The notes under the pieces: generated by a model
Told to the model about the DNA's origin: nothing
Database searches by the model: none
What the model saw: the letters and a program-made list of their open reading frames with translations, nothing else
Program-made: the position numbers and the translations under genes
NCBI RefSeq assembly: GCF_001552635.1
Contig: NZ_BCRO01000042.1
Span: 62,001-126,000, forward strand
From: Actinomadura hibisca NBRC 15177
Lineage (GTDB): Bacteria > Actinomycetota > Actinomycetes > Streptosporangiales > Streptosporangiaceae
DNA: 64,000 bases
Reading direction: 5' to 3'
Shown here: positions 39,157 through 47,258 of the stretch, piece after piece
How the letters are laid out: the number at the start of each line of letters is the position of its first letter
How positions within the stretch are numbered: the first letter of the stretch is position 1

Positions 39157-40344
39157 CTAGTCCTTGGTGGCCGCGGCCAGCTGGCCGCAGGCGCCGTCGA
39201 TCTCCCTCCCCCGGGTGTCGCGCACCGTCACCGGCACCCCGTGCGCCTCCAGCCGCCGGACGAACTCCCGCTCGTCCTCCGGCCGCGAGGCGGTCCACTT
39301 GGAGCCCGGCGTCGGGTTCAACGGGATCAGGTTGACGTGTACGAGACGGCCGCGCAAGAGGCGGCCCAGCAGGTCGGCCCGCCAGCCCTGGTCGTTGATG
39401 TCCTTGATCAGCGCGTACTCGATCGAGACCCGGCGGCCGCTCCTGTCGGCGTAGGCCCAGGCCGCGTCCAGGACCTCCTCGACCTTCCACCGGTTGTTGA
39501 TCGGCACCAGCTCGTCGCGCAGCTCGTCGTCGGGCGCGTGCAGCGACAGCGCCAGCCGCACCGACATGTCCTCGGCCGCCAGCTTCTCGATCGCCGGGAC
39601 CAGGCCCACCGTGGACACCGTCACCGAGCGCTGGGAGATGCCGAGGCCCGCCGGCGCGGGGTCGGTGATGCGCCGCACCGCGCCGAGCACCGCCTTGTAG
39701 TTGGCCAGCGGCTCGCCCATGCCCATGAACACGATGTTGGAGACCCGCCCCGGACCGCCGGCGACGCGGCCGCGCGCCATCGCGCGGGCGCCCGCGGCGA
39801 CCTGCTCGACGATCTCGGCGGTGGACAGGTTGCGGGTCAGCCCGGCCTGCCCGGTCGCGCAGAACGGGCAGTTCATGCCGCACCCGGCCTGGGACGACAC
39901 GCACATCGTGGCGCGGTCGGGGTAGCGCATCAGCACCGACTCGAACAGCACGCCGTCGAAGGCCTTCCAGACCGTCTTCAAGGTCTTGCCGCCGTCGCAG
40001 GCCAGCTCCCGCACCGGGGTCAGCAGGTCCGGCAGCAGCTCGCCGACCAGCCGCTCGCGCAGCGGGGCGGGCAGGTCGGTCATCTGCGCCGGGTCGTCGA
40101 CCAGGCGGGCGAAGTAGTGCCGCGAGAGCTGGTCGGCGCGGAACGGCTTCTCCCCCAGCTCGGCGACCACGGCGCGGCGCTCGTCCGTCGTGAGGTCGGC
40201 GAGGTGGCGCGGCGGCTTGGCCCGGCGGGGCGCGGCGAACACGAGCTTGGCCGGCGTCTTGGCAGGCGACCCGGCCGCCGGGGCGCCCTCGGGCGCGGAA
40301 GCGGCGGACTCGGTGGACGCGGCGGGTTCGGTGGTGGCAGACAT
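39157..40344 (-). CDS. rlmN: Dual-specificity RNA methyltransferase RlmN
   Basis: Radical-SAM enzyme of 395 residues that methylates C2 of A2503 in 23S rRNA and A37 in some tRNAs. The iron-sulfur cluster motif is CGMNCPFC within MCVSSQAGCGMNCPFC, and VFMGMGEPLANY, VTVSTVGLVP and SLHAP are characteristic. The C-terminal catalytic Cys lies in DGACGQL. An extra N-terminal Ala/Pro/Ser-rich stretch of about 35 residues precedes the family homology. GGAGG lies 4 nt before the ATG at 40344. Confidence 0.95.
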   Translation of the reverse strand: MSATTEPAASTESAASAPEGAPAAGSPAKTPAKLVFAAPRRAKPPRHLADLTTDERRAVVAELGEKPFRADQLSRHYFARLVDDPAQMTDLPAPLRERLVGELLPDLLTPVRELACDGGKTLKTVWKAFDGVLFESVLMRYPDRATMCVSSQAGCGMNCPFCATGQAGLTRNLSTAEIVEQVAAGARAMARGRVAGGPGRVSNIVFMGMGEPLANYKAVLGAVRRITDPAPAGLGISQRSVTVSTVGLVPAIEKLAAEDMSVRLALSLHAPDDELRDELVPINNRWKVEEVLDAAWAYADRSGRRVSIEYALIKDINDQGWRADLLGRLLRGRLVHVNLIPLNPTPGSKWTASRPEDEREFVRRLEAHGVPVTVRDTRGREIDGACGQLAAATKD

Positions 40345-40468
40345 GGTTCCTCCAGTGTCGCAAACACCGCGCCATGCCCTGACCGTTCCCGACTTCCCGG
40401 CACGGCCCTCGTCCCGCGGGCTCGCGCGTTGACCTCCAACACGCCTGCGCATGACCTTCCCCGGACAC

Positions 40469-40474
40469 TAGGGT
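40469..40474 (+). promoter_or_regulatory. -10 element (TAGGGT) for a leaderless mRNA
   Basis: TAGGGT is followed by 7 nt and the ATG at 40482, with no Shine-Dalgarno sequence. The same hexamer and distance are found at 19711-19716. Confidence 0.45.
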
Positions 40475-40481
40475 CTCGATC

Positions 40482-41621
40482 ATGTCGGTATTGCGCAGGG
40501 GGTCCGCTTCGGCCCGGAGCGGTGTGACGGTCGTGCGGGACGCGGTCAGCCCGTACGGCAGCAGGCGGCTGGTGATCGAGACCGACGGCGTCGTCACCGC
40601 CGCCTATCTCAAGGACGCCCGCGACGCGGTGGTGGGCGCGGTCTGGGCCGCCAACCACCGGGCCGCGCCGGACGGGCCGGACCTCGGCCGGATGGACGCC
40701 GGACTGGCGCCGCTCATGCCCGCCTCCCACGTCCGCGAGCCCGAGGGGCGGGACCCGCTGGCCCCCGGCGACCTTGAGATCGTCTGGTTCGAGGAGGGCG
40801 ACGGCGCGGCCGTCCTGGAGCGCGGCGAACTCCTGCTGGTGCTGCCGGGCTGGGGGGACGTGGCCCGCGGCGTGCCCGGCTACAGCCGCGACGCCACCGG
40901 GCCCGGACCGTTCGCGTTCCCGCTCGACGACGAGATCGCGGAGTTCGCGGCGCGCGTCGACCAGGCCCGCGAGCACTGGAAGGCCGTCACGGCGGACGGC
41001 TCGTGGGCCGGCTACCAGCAGTCCGTGCTGGGTCACCTCCTCCAGCGCCTGGGGCCCGGCGGCCACTACTGGCACGACGTCGGCCGCCGCCTCACCCCCG
41101 GCAACGCCGGGGCCGCGCCGCTGGTCGGGGTGTCGGAGCGCCCTGCCCGCCGCGACCGGGAGTTCACGGTGCTGAGCACCGTGGGGATGAGCCGGCAGCG
41201 GATGCCGACCGTCGAGCTGTACGAGGACGACGTCGCCCCGCACTCGCGCATCGAGCTGGCCGTCGCCACCACGATGCCGAGCCAGCGGGCGGGCAGCGTC
41301 TTCCCCTGGCTGGCGCAGTACCCGTGGCGGTCGGTGACGTGGTTCGCGCCGGGCGACGTGGTCAAGTGGTACCACGAGGCTCAGACGTTCCCACTGGGCG
41401 GCGACGACACGGCCTGGGAGGGCGTGCTGCTGCTGGACGACCCCAGCCGCCTGGCGGGGCCGGTCGCGCCGGGCCTGACAGGGCTGACGGTCGGCGACCC
41501 GGTGCGCTGGTTGTGGCTGGTGCCGATCTCCGGCGAGGAGTACCGGTACGCCAGGAGCGAGGGGTCGGACGCGCTGGTGCGGCGGCTGGCGCAGCAGGGG
41601 CGGTCCTGGGTGGTGTCCTGA
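40482..41621 (+). CDS. Suppressor-of-fused (SUFU) domain protein
   Basis: A 379-residue protein. The C-terminal half (about 205-375) matches the SUFU domain pattern: EFTVLSTVGMSRQRMP, ELYEDD, IELAVATTMPS, and VVKWYHEAQTFPLGGD, closing with GDPVRWLWLVPISGEEYRYA. Bacterial SUFU proteins are often immunity proteins to polymorphic toxins or have no known role. The N-terminal half has no recognised domain. No toxin gene is adjacent. Candidate leaderless gene, ending before a perfect 17-bp terminator. Confidence 0.82.
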   Translation: MSVLRRGSASARSGVTVVRDAVSPYGSRRLVIETDGVVTAAYLKDARDAVVGAVWAANHRAAPDGPDLGRMDAGLAPLMPASHVREPEGRDPLAPGDLEIVWFEEGDGAAVLERGELLLVLPGWGDVARGVPGYSRDATGPGPFAFPLDDEIAEFAARVDQAREHWKAVTADGSWAGYQQSVLGHLLQRLGPGGHYWHDVGRRLTPGNAGAAPLVGVSERPARRDREFTVLSTVGMSRQRMPTVELYEDDVAPHSRIELAVATTMPSQRAGSVFPWLAQYPWRSVTWFAPGDVVKWYHEAQTFPLGGDDTAWEGVLLLDDPSRLAGPVAPGLTGLTVGDPVRWLWLVPISGEEYRYARSEGSDALVRRLAQQGRSWVVS

Positions 41622-41634
41622 CCGGAACGGTCCG

Positions 41635-41676
41635 GAGAACACGGGCGAGAGAACACGGACGAGAGAACACGGACGG
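41635..41676. repeat. Three tandem copies of a 14-bp unit
   Basis: GAGAACACGGGCGA, GAGAACACGGACGA and GAGAACACGGACGG follow each other without gaps. The last copy runs into the terminator stem. Confidence 0.7.
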
Positions 41677-41708
41677 CCGTGCGATCGGGGGCGATCGCAC
41701 GGCCGTCC
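41671..41708. terminator. Bidirectional terminator, perfect 17-bp stem
   Basis: Arms 41671-41687 and 41692-41708 pair perfectly around a GGGG loop, between the convergent SUFU and cdsA genes. No U-tract, typical of high-GC actinobacteria. Confidence 0.8.
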
Positions 41709-41722
41709 GGCGCGTCGGGGGA

Positions 41723-42604
41723 TCAGGGGGCGGGGGTGAACAGCTCCAGCAGCAGCCACACGACGGGGGCGGTGGCGACCAGGGAGTCCAGCCGGTCCAT
41801 CACGCCGCCGTGGCCGGGCAGCAGCGTGCCCATGTCCTTGATGCCGAGATCCCGCTTGATCATCGACTCGATGAGGTCGCCCACGGTGGCGGTGACCACC
41901 GCGGCCAGGCCGACCAGCACGCCGTGCCAGACCTGGCCGTCGGCCAGCAGCCACCACATCAGCCAGGCGCCCACCGCCATGCAGGCGATCGCCGAGCCGG
42001 TGACGCCCTCCCAGGTCTTCTTCGGGCTGATCGTCGGCGCCATCTTGTGCCGGCCGAGGAACGCCCCGGCGAAGTAGCCGCCGATGTCGCTGGCCACCGT
42101 CACCGCGATGAAGATCACCGTTCGGTGGTCGCCGTCGTCGGGCCGCATCAGCAGGGCCACGATGCCGCCGATGAGCACCAGGTAGCCCGCCACGAACACC
42201 CCGGCGGTGGTGTCGCGGACGTACCCCTCCGCGCCCTCGGGCATCCGCACCACCAGCACCGCGAGCACCACCAGGGCGACGACCGCGACCAGCGCGATCG
42301 GCCCCCAGATGTAGGCCGCGACCGGCGCGAACACCATCCCGACCGCCAGCGGGGCGAACGGGACCTGGATGTCGCGGCTCTTGAACGCCTCGGTCAGCTC
42401 CCGCATCCCGAGGAACAGGAACACGACCATGACCGCCAGGAAGATCTCCCTGACGGTGTAGAGCGACACCAGCACCAGCGCGCCGAGTGCCGCCCCGACG
42501 CCGATGGCGAGGGGCAGGTTGCGGCCCGCCCGGTTCTTCTTGGCCGGCGGCTGCGCACCGCCGGTCGGGGAGCCCGCGGGCTCCCCGGACTCGTCGAGTT
42601 CCAT
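41723..42604 (-). CDS. cdsA: Phosphatidate cytidylyltransferase CdsA
   Basis: Integral membrane enzyme of 293 residues that makes CDP-diacylglycerol from phosphatidate and CTP, the precursor of phosphatidylinositol, phosphatidylglycerol and cardiolipin. About eight hydrophobic segments; the CDS signature spans MIKRDLGIKDMGTLLPGHGG then VMDRLDS near the C-terminus, with the conserved Asp residues. The ATG at 42604 overlaps the frr stop by one base (TGATG) and has GAGG upstream; an adjacent TTG would add one residue. Confidence 0.94.
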   Translation of the reverse strand: MELDESGEPAGSPTGGAQPPAKKNRAGRNLPLAIGVGAALGALVLVSLYTVREIFLAVMVVFLFLGMRELTEAFKSRDIQVPFAPLAVGMVFAPVAAYIWGPIALVAVVALVVLAVLVVRMPEGAEGYVRDTTAGVFVAGYLVLIGGIVALLMRPDDGDHRTVIFIAVTVASDIGGYFAGAFLGRHKMAPTISPKKTWEGVTGSAIACMAVGAWLMWWLLADGQVWHGVLVGLAAVVTATVGDLIESMIKRDLGIKDMGTLLPGHGGVMDRLDSLVATAPVVWLLLELFTPAP

Positions 42605-43161
42605 CAAACCTCGAGGAGTTCGGCCTTCTTGTGTTCGAGCAGCTCGTCGATCTGCGCCACGTACCGGTGGGTGGCGTCGTCGAGCTCCTTCTCCGCGCGG
42701 CGGACGTCGTCCTCGCCGGCCTCGCCGTCCTTGGCGAGTTTGTCGAGGGTGTCCTTGGCGCGGCGGCGGACGTTGCGGATCGAGATCCGGGCGTCCTCGG
42801 CCTTGCCTCCGGCGACCTTGATGAACTCCCGGCGGCGCTCCTCCGACAGCTCGGGGAACACCACGCGGATGACGTTGCCGTCGTTGGTGGGGTTCACGCC
42901 GAGGTCGCTGTCGCGGATCGCCCGCTCCACCGCCTGCATGGAGGACTTGTCGAAGACCTGGACGATCACCATGCGGGGCTCGGGCAGCGTGAAGGAGGCC
43001 AGCTGGTTGACCGGCGTCGGCGTGCCGTAGTACTCCGCGGTGATCTTGTTGAACATGGCGGGGGTGACGCGGCCGGTGCGGATGGCCTGGAAGTCCTCCT
43101 TGGCGACCGCGACCGCCTTCTCCATCTTCTCCTCGGCTTCGAGGAGGGTCTCGTCGATCAC
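42604..43161 (-). CDS. frr: Ribosome recycling factor
   Basis: A 185-residue protein that with EF-G splits post-termination ribosomes. Family-typical: MEKAVAVAKEDFQAIRTGR near the N-terminus, NPTNDGNVIRVVFPELSEER in the middle and a helical C-terminus. GTG start with GGGAG upstream. Follows pyrH by 84 bp and overlaps cdsA. Confidence 0.96.
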   Translation of the reverse strand: MIDETLLEAEEKMEKAVAVAKEDFQAIRTGRVTPAMFNKITAEYYGTPTPVNQLASFTLPEPRMVIVQVFDKSSMQAVERAIRDSDLGVNPTNDGNVIRVVFPELSEERRREFIKVAGGKAEDARISIRNVRRRAKDTLDKLAKDGEAGEDDVRRAEKELDDATHRYVAQIDELLEHKKAELLEV

Positions 43162-43245
43162 TTCGACTCCCGGTTCATCTGTCGGCCCTTGGGTTGCCTG
43201 CCGGTCGTGCTGCGCCGCCGGCCCGGCCGCGCTCGGTCGGATCGG

Positions 43246-44025
43246 TCAGCCGTCGGCCGGGCTGACCAGCGTGCCGATCTTCTCACCGCGGACGGCCCGG
43301 ACGATGTTGCCCTGGCCCATGAGGTCGAAGACCACGATGGGCAGCGTGTTATCCATGCAGAGGCTGATGGCCGTGGCGTCCATGACCTTCAGACCCCGCT
43401 GTAGAACCTCACCGTAATCCAAACGGTCGAACTTCACCGCGTCCGGATTCTTGCGGGGGTCGGCGTCGTACACGCCGTCCACCTGAGTGGCCTTCAGCAC
43501 CGCCTCGGCGCCGATCTCCAGCGCGCGCTGGGCGGCGGTGGTGTCGGTGGAGAAGAACGGCTGGCCGAGGCCCGCGCCGAAGATCACCACGCGGCCCTTC
43601 TCCAGGTGCCGGATGGCGCGGCGCGGGATGTAGGGCTCGGCCACCTGGCTCATGGTGATGGCGGTCTGCACCCGCGTGTCCAGGCCCAGCTTCTCCAGGA
43701 AGTCCTGCAGCGCCAGGCAGTTGATCACGGTGCCGATCATGCCCATGTAGTCGCCGCGGCCGCGGTCCATGCCGCGCTCGGCGAGCTGGGCGCCGCGGAA
43801 CATGTTGCCGCCGCCGCACACCACCGCGACCTCGACGCCGTCCTTGACGGCCTCGGCGATGGCCTCGGCGACGTGCTGCACGACCTCGGGGTCGATGCCC
43901 AGCGGGTCACCGCCGGCGAACGCCTCGCCGGACAGCTTCAGCAGCACCCGCTTCCAGCCGCCGCGCGGGGCGTGCTGGGCAGACGACGAGGCCGCCGTCG
44001 TATCGGTTGTGGTCTCTTCCGGCAC
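43246..44025 (-). CDS. pyrH: UMP kinase
   Basis: Hexameric bacterial UMP kinase (259 residues) that converts UMP to UDP. RVLLKLSGEAFAG, VCGGGNMFRG, GMIGTVINCLALQDFLE and ATQVDGVYDADPRKNPDA are all diagnostic. The N-terminus has about 22 extra Thr/Ser-rich residues. GTG start with GAGGAGG 9 nt upstream. Lies 58 bp after tsf in the usual rpsB-tsf-pyrH-frr order. Confidence 0.96.
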   Translation of the reverse strand: MPEETTTDTTAASSSAQHAPRGGWKRVLLKLSGEAFAGGDPLGIDPEVVQHVAEAIAEAVKDGVEVAVVCGGGNMFRGAQLAERGMDRGRGDYMGMIGTVINCLALQDFLEKLGLDTRVQTAITMSQVAEPYIPRRAIRHLEKGRVVIFGAGLGQPFFSTDTTAAQRALEIGAEAVLKATQVDGVYDADPRKNPDAVKFDRLDYGEVLQRGLKVMDATAISLCMDNTLPIVVFDLMGQGNIVRAVRGEKIGTLVSPADG

Positions 44026-44083
44026 GTCGGCGGCCTCCTCGTTGCTTCGTGAAATCTGTGCGGTCCCCTGTCTCCAGGGTCCC

Positions 44084-44920
44084 TTACGCCTGGCCGACCT
44101 TGAAGCGGGCGAAGCGGACGACCTTCACACCGGCCTCGTCGAGGACCTTGGCGATGGTCTTCTTGTTGTCCTTGACGAACGCCTGCTCCAGCAGCACGAA
44201 GTCGCGGAAGTAGGCGTTGACCCGGCCCTCGACGATCTTCGGGATGGCCTGCTCGGGCTTGCCCTCGTCGCGGGTGAGCTGCTCGGCGAGCGCGCGCTCC
44301 TTCTCGATCGCCTCCGCGGGGATCTCCTCGCGGGTGAGGTACTTGGGCGACATCGCGGCGATCTGCTGCGCGACGTCCTTGGCGACCTCGGCGTTCTCGG
44401 TGTCCAGCTCGACCAGCACGCCGGTGGTCGGCGGCAGCGACGGGTCGGACTTGTGCAGGTAGCTGGCCACGTAGGCGCCCTGGTAGTGGGCGAAGCGGCC
44501 GATCTCCAGCTTCTCGCCGATCTTGGCGGAGGCCTCCTGGATCAGGGCCTCGACGGTCTTGCCGGACTCGATCTCGGCGGCCAGCAGCGCGGCGGAGTCG
44601 GCCACGCCGCTCTTGGCGGCGAACCCGACGATCCGGTTGGCGAGCTCGATGAACTCGGCGTTCTTGGCGACGAAGTCGGTCTCGCACTTCACTTCGAGCA
44701 GCGCGCCGTCGGTGGTGCCCTCGAAGTGCTCGGCGACCAGGCCGTTGGCGGCGGTGCGCTCGGCGCGCTTGCCGACGTCCTTGGCACCGGCCAGGCGCAG
44801 GATCTCGACCGCCTTCTCGAAGTCGCCCGCCGCCTCGGTGAGGGCGTTCTTGCAGGCCATCATGCCGGAGCCGGTCAGCTCGCGAAGCCGCTTGACGTCA
44901 GCGGCGGTGAAGTCAGCCAT
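44084..44920 (-). CDS. tsf: Elongation factor Ts
   Basis: Nucleotide exchange factor for EF-Tu, 278 residues. N-terminal UBA-like domain with VKRLRELTGSGMMACKNAL, then ALLEVKCETDFVAKNAEF, both signatures of the family. Longer than the 196-residue mycoplasma-type and of normal actinobacterial length. Downstream of rpsB by 85 bp that include a hairpin. Confidence 0.97.
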   Translation of the reverse strand: MADFTAADVKRLRELTGSGMMACKNALTEAAGDFEKAVEILRLAGAKDVGKRAERTAANGLVAEHFEGTTDGALLEVKCETDFVAKNAEFIELANRIVGFAAKSGVADSAALLAAEIESGKTVEALIQEASAKIGEKLEIGRFAHYQGAYVASYLHKSDPSLPPTTGVLVELDTENAEVAKDVAQQIAAMSPKYLTREEIPAEAIEKERALAEQLTRDEGKPEQAIPKIVEGRVNAYFRDFVLLEQAFVKDNKKTIAKVLDEAGVKVVRFARFKVGQA

Positions 44921-44971
44921 CGCTCTCTTGTCCTGTCGTGGTGGAAGAAACTGGGGTGACAGACAACGGGC

Positions 44972-44994
44972 CCCCGAGGGCCGCGCCCTCGGGG
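44972..44994 (-). terminator. 10-bp perfect hairpin between rpsB and tsf
   Basis: CCCCGAGGGC (44972-44981) pairs with GCCCTCGGGG (44985-44994) around a CGC loop, 11 nt after the rpsB stop. It probably attenuates read-through into tsf. Confidence 0.55.
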
Positions 44995-45005
44995 ACCCCG
45001 CGTCG

Positions 45006-45977
45006 TCAGGACTGCTCGGCGGCCTCGGTGGGGGCCTCGGCGGTCTCGGCGGCGGCCTCGGTGCCCTCGGCGGCCGGCTCGTCCTTGGCCGTGGCCTCGG
45101 AGGCGGCGGCGCGGTCGGTCTCGGCGGAGGCCTGCTCCTCGGTGCTGCCGCCGTCCTCGGCGCGCGCCTCGGTGGCGACCTGCTCGGCCGGCTTGCCCTC
45201 CAGCAGGTCCCGCTCCCACTCGGGCAGCGGCTCGGCGGCGGAGGCGGCGGCCTCGGCCGGCTTCTCGTCGCCGGCGGAGGCGCCGGAGCGGGCGATCAGA
45301 CCGTCGGCGACGGCGTCGGCGACCACGCGGGTCAGCAGGCTGACGCTGCGGATGGCGTCGTCGTTGCCCGGGATCGGGTAGTCGACCTCGTCGGGGTCGC
45401 AGTTGGTGTCCAGGATCGCCACGACCGGGATGCCGAGCTTCTTGGCCTCGTTGACCGCGATGTGCTCCTTCTTGGTGTCCACGATCCAGACGGCGCTGGG
45501 CACCTTGGCCATGTCGCGGATACCGCCGAGGGTGCGCTCCAGCTTGTCCTTCTCGCGGCGCAGGCCCAGCAGCTCCTTCTTGGTCATGCCGGAGCCGGCC
45601 ACGTCGTCGTAGTTGATCTCCTCCAGCTCCTTGAGCCGGGTGAGCCGCTTGTGGACGGTGGAGAAGTTGGTGAGCATGCCGCCCAGCCAGCGCTGGTTGA
45701 CGTAGGGCATCCCGACCCGGGCCGCCTGCTCGGCGATGGCCTCCTGGGCCTGCTTCTTGGTGCCGACGAACAGGATCGTGCCGCCGTGCGCGACCGTGGC
45801 CCGCACGAACTCGAAGGCACGGTCGATGTAGGACAGCGACTGCTGCAGGTCGATGATGTAGATGCCGTTGCGCTCGGTGAAGATGAAGCGCTTCATCTTG
45901 GGGTTCCACCGGCGGGTCTGGTGGCCGAAGTGGACGCCGCTCTCGAGGAGCTGCCGCATGGTGACGACGGGAGCCAT
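45006..45977 (-). CDS. rpsB: 30S ribosomal protein S2
   Basis: Small-subunit protein S2, 323 residues. MRQLLESGVHFGHQTRRWNP and MKRFIFTERNGIYIIDL at the N-terminus, YVNQRWLGGMLTNF and NCDPDEVDYPIPGNDDA in the core are diagnostic. The C-terminal 90 residues form an acidic Ala/Glu-rich tail beyond the usual fold, seen in many actinobacteria. ATG 45977 has GGAGAA upstream; the frame further back to 46208 is leader sequence. Confidence 0.97.
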   Translation of the reverse strand: MAPVVTMRQLLESGVHFGHQTRRWNPKMKRFIFTERNGIYIIDLQQSLSYIDRAFEFVRATVAHGGTILFVGTKKQAQEAIAEQAARVGMPYVNQRWLGGMLTNFSTVHKRLTRLKELEEINYDDVAGSGMTKKELLGLRREKDKLERTLGGIRDMAKVPSAVWIVDTKKEHIAVNEAKKLGIPVVAILDTNCDPDEVDYPIPGNDDAIRSVSLLTRVVADAVADGLIARSGASAGDEKPAEAAASAAEPLPEWERDLLEGKPAEQVATEARAEDGGSTEEQASAETDRAAASEATAKDEPAAEGTEAAAETAEAPTEAAEQS

Positions 45978-46287
45978 GTGCCCGTGTTCTCCTGTCCGGC
46001 CCGATGGTGCGGGCCAAGTTCCGGTTGTCTGCCCGCGCTCGGACGCGGCCCCGCCGTCGCAGGCGACGGACCGAGAGGCTGCGCCCCACCGTGCTCTCCG
46101 CGAGGTGAGCTGTGGGTGGCCGACGAGCGCGTGAATTCGGCCGCGCGGGTGAAGTCCGTGCGACCGTTCCCCAAGTCTATTGGATGTTCGGCGCGCACGT
46201 GGAATCAACCGGCCTCGGAGGCTCGGTTATCCACAGGTGGGGCTCGGGCCTGGCGGTGCCGCCGGCGGTCCGTGCACGCTGCTGGAC
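45978..46287. other. Divergent spacer between rpsB and the M23 peptidase
   Basis: A 310-bp non-coding stretch. The rpsB side should hold its promoter: on the minus strand TAGACT near 46182-46187 fits a -10, giving a leader of about 200 nt, which could host an S2 autoregulatory structure, though none was recognised. A perfect DnaA box lies at 46227-46235. No gene seen. Confidence 0.5.
46227..46235 (+). promoter_or_regulatory. Perfect DnaA box TTATCCACA
   Basis: Exact match to the DnaA consensus TTATNCACA, in the rpsB/M23 spacer. A second one lies at 48294-48302 in the same orientation. Confidence 0.6.
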
Positions 46288-47160
46288 ATGACCCTACTCA
46301 CTCTGCTGTTCGCCTGCACCACCCTGATCACGGGCGCTCCACCGCCTCAAGATCAGTGGCGCTGGCCGTTAGGGCCGCCCGCTCCGGAGGTCCTCCGCGG
46401 CTTCACGCCGCCGCCCTCGCCCTGGCTGTCGGGGCACCGGGGGGTCGATCTGGCCGCCCGTCCGGGCCAGCCGGTGTACGCCGCGGGCCGGGGCCAGATC
46501 AGCTATGCCGGGTACGTGGCCGGGCGCGGAGTGGTCGCGATCAGCCACGGCGCCCTGCGGACGACCTACCTGCCGGTGCGCCCGGCCCTCCGGCGTGGCC
46601 ACCGGGTGGCTCCCGGGACGCGCATCGGCACGGTGGAACGCGTGCCCGTCCACTGCACAGTCGCCTGCCTGCACTGGGGCCTGCGGAACGCGACCGCCTA
46701 CCTGGATCCGCTGCTCCTGGTGCGCCCGCAGATCCGGCTACTCCCCCGCTGGCCCGCCGGCCCGATCTTGCAGGCACCTGCGCCGCCCGCAGTGGCAACA
46801 CCACCGCCCAGCACGCCCGCCCTCCTCTCATCCCCGCCGCCGAGCACGCCCGCCTCTCTCGCCTCGCCACCGCCGCCGAGCACGCCTGCTTCCCTGCCCT
46901 CGCCACCGTCGGCCACAGGGATCTCGCCACATCCACGCGCCCAGAACGTCGGCAAGGCCGACGAGCGTCCTGTCGACCAACCGATCCGTCTGGTCCTGCG
47001 CGACGCGACGACGGCGACCGGCGGGGCCGTGACGGGCATGCTGCTGGCGTTCGGCCTGGTCGCCCTGCGCCAGATGCGCATCCGAGGCCGCTCCAGGCGC
47101 CGTCCGCCGCCGGGCGTGGTCGACCTGACGCGGGAACGCCGCCTGCGCCGCTCCCGATGA
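46288..47160 (+). CDS. M23-family peptidase-like secreted or anchored protein
   Basis: A 290-residue cell-wall hydrolase-like protein. From ATG 46288 the N-terminus MTLLTLLFACTTLITGAPP is a signal peptide or anchor. The M23 fold shows GHRGVDLAA (His and Asp zinc ligands) and the last His in CLHWGLR; the usual HxH reads Cys-Leu-His here. Full metal binding is therefore uncertain, although this Cys-Leu-His form is familiar from actinobacterial relatives. A Pro/Ser/Thr linker with about three copies of PPPSTPASL follows, then a hydrophobic segment (GMLLAFGLVAL) and a basic tail. No strong ribosome-binding site. Confidence 0.82.
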   Translation: MTLLTLLFACTTLITGAPPPQDQWRWPLGPPAPEVLRGFTPPPSPWLSGHRGVDLAARPGQPVYAAGRGQISYAGYVAGRGVVAISHGALRTTYLPVRPALRRGHRVAPGTRIGTVERVPVHCTVACLHWGLRNATAYLDPLLLVRPQIRLLPRWPAGPILQAPAPPAVATPPPSTPALLSSPPPSTPASLASPPPPSTPASLPSPPSATGISPHPRAQNVGKADERPVDQPIRLVLRDATTATGGAVTGMLLAFGLVALRQMRIRGRSRRRPPPGVVDLTRERRLRRSR

Positions 47161-47246
47161 TCGGCCGTCCCGACGAATGTCCGTCCTGCTGAACGACCGT
47201 CCCGCTGAACGACCGTTCCGACGAATAACTGTCCCGATGAACGGCC
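47151..47246. repeat. Six tandem copies of a 16-bp unit
   Basis: Consensus GTCCCGAYGAACGACC; copies begin at 47151, 47167, 47183, 47199, 47215 and 47231 without gaps, with 1-6 differences each. The first overlaps the M23 stop codon and the array ends 12 bp before the xerC stop. Without hairpin potential it does not look like a terminator. Confidence 0.75.
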
Positions 47247-47258
47247 GCGGTGGGGCGC

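Noticed and set aside
47151..47246. Possible CRISPR array
   Set aside because: The 16-bp units are contiguous with no unique spacers and there are no cas genes.
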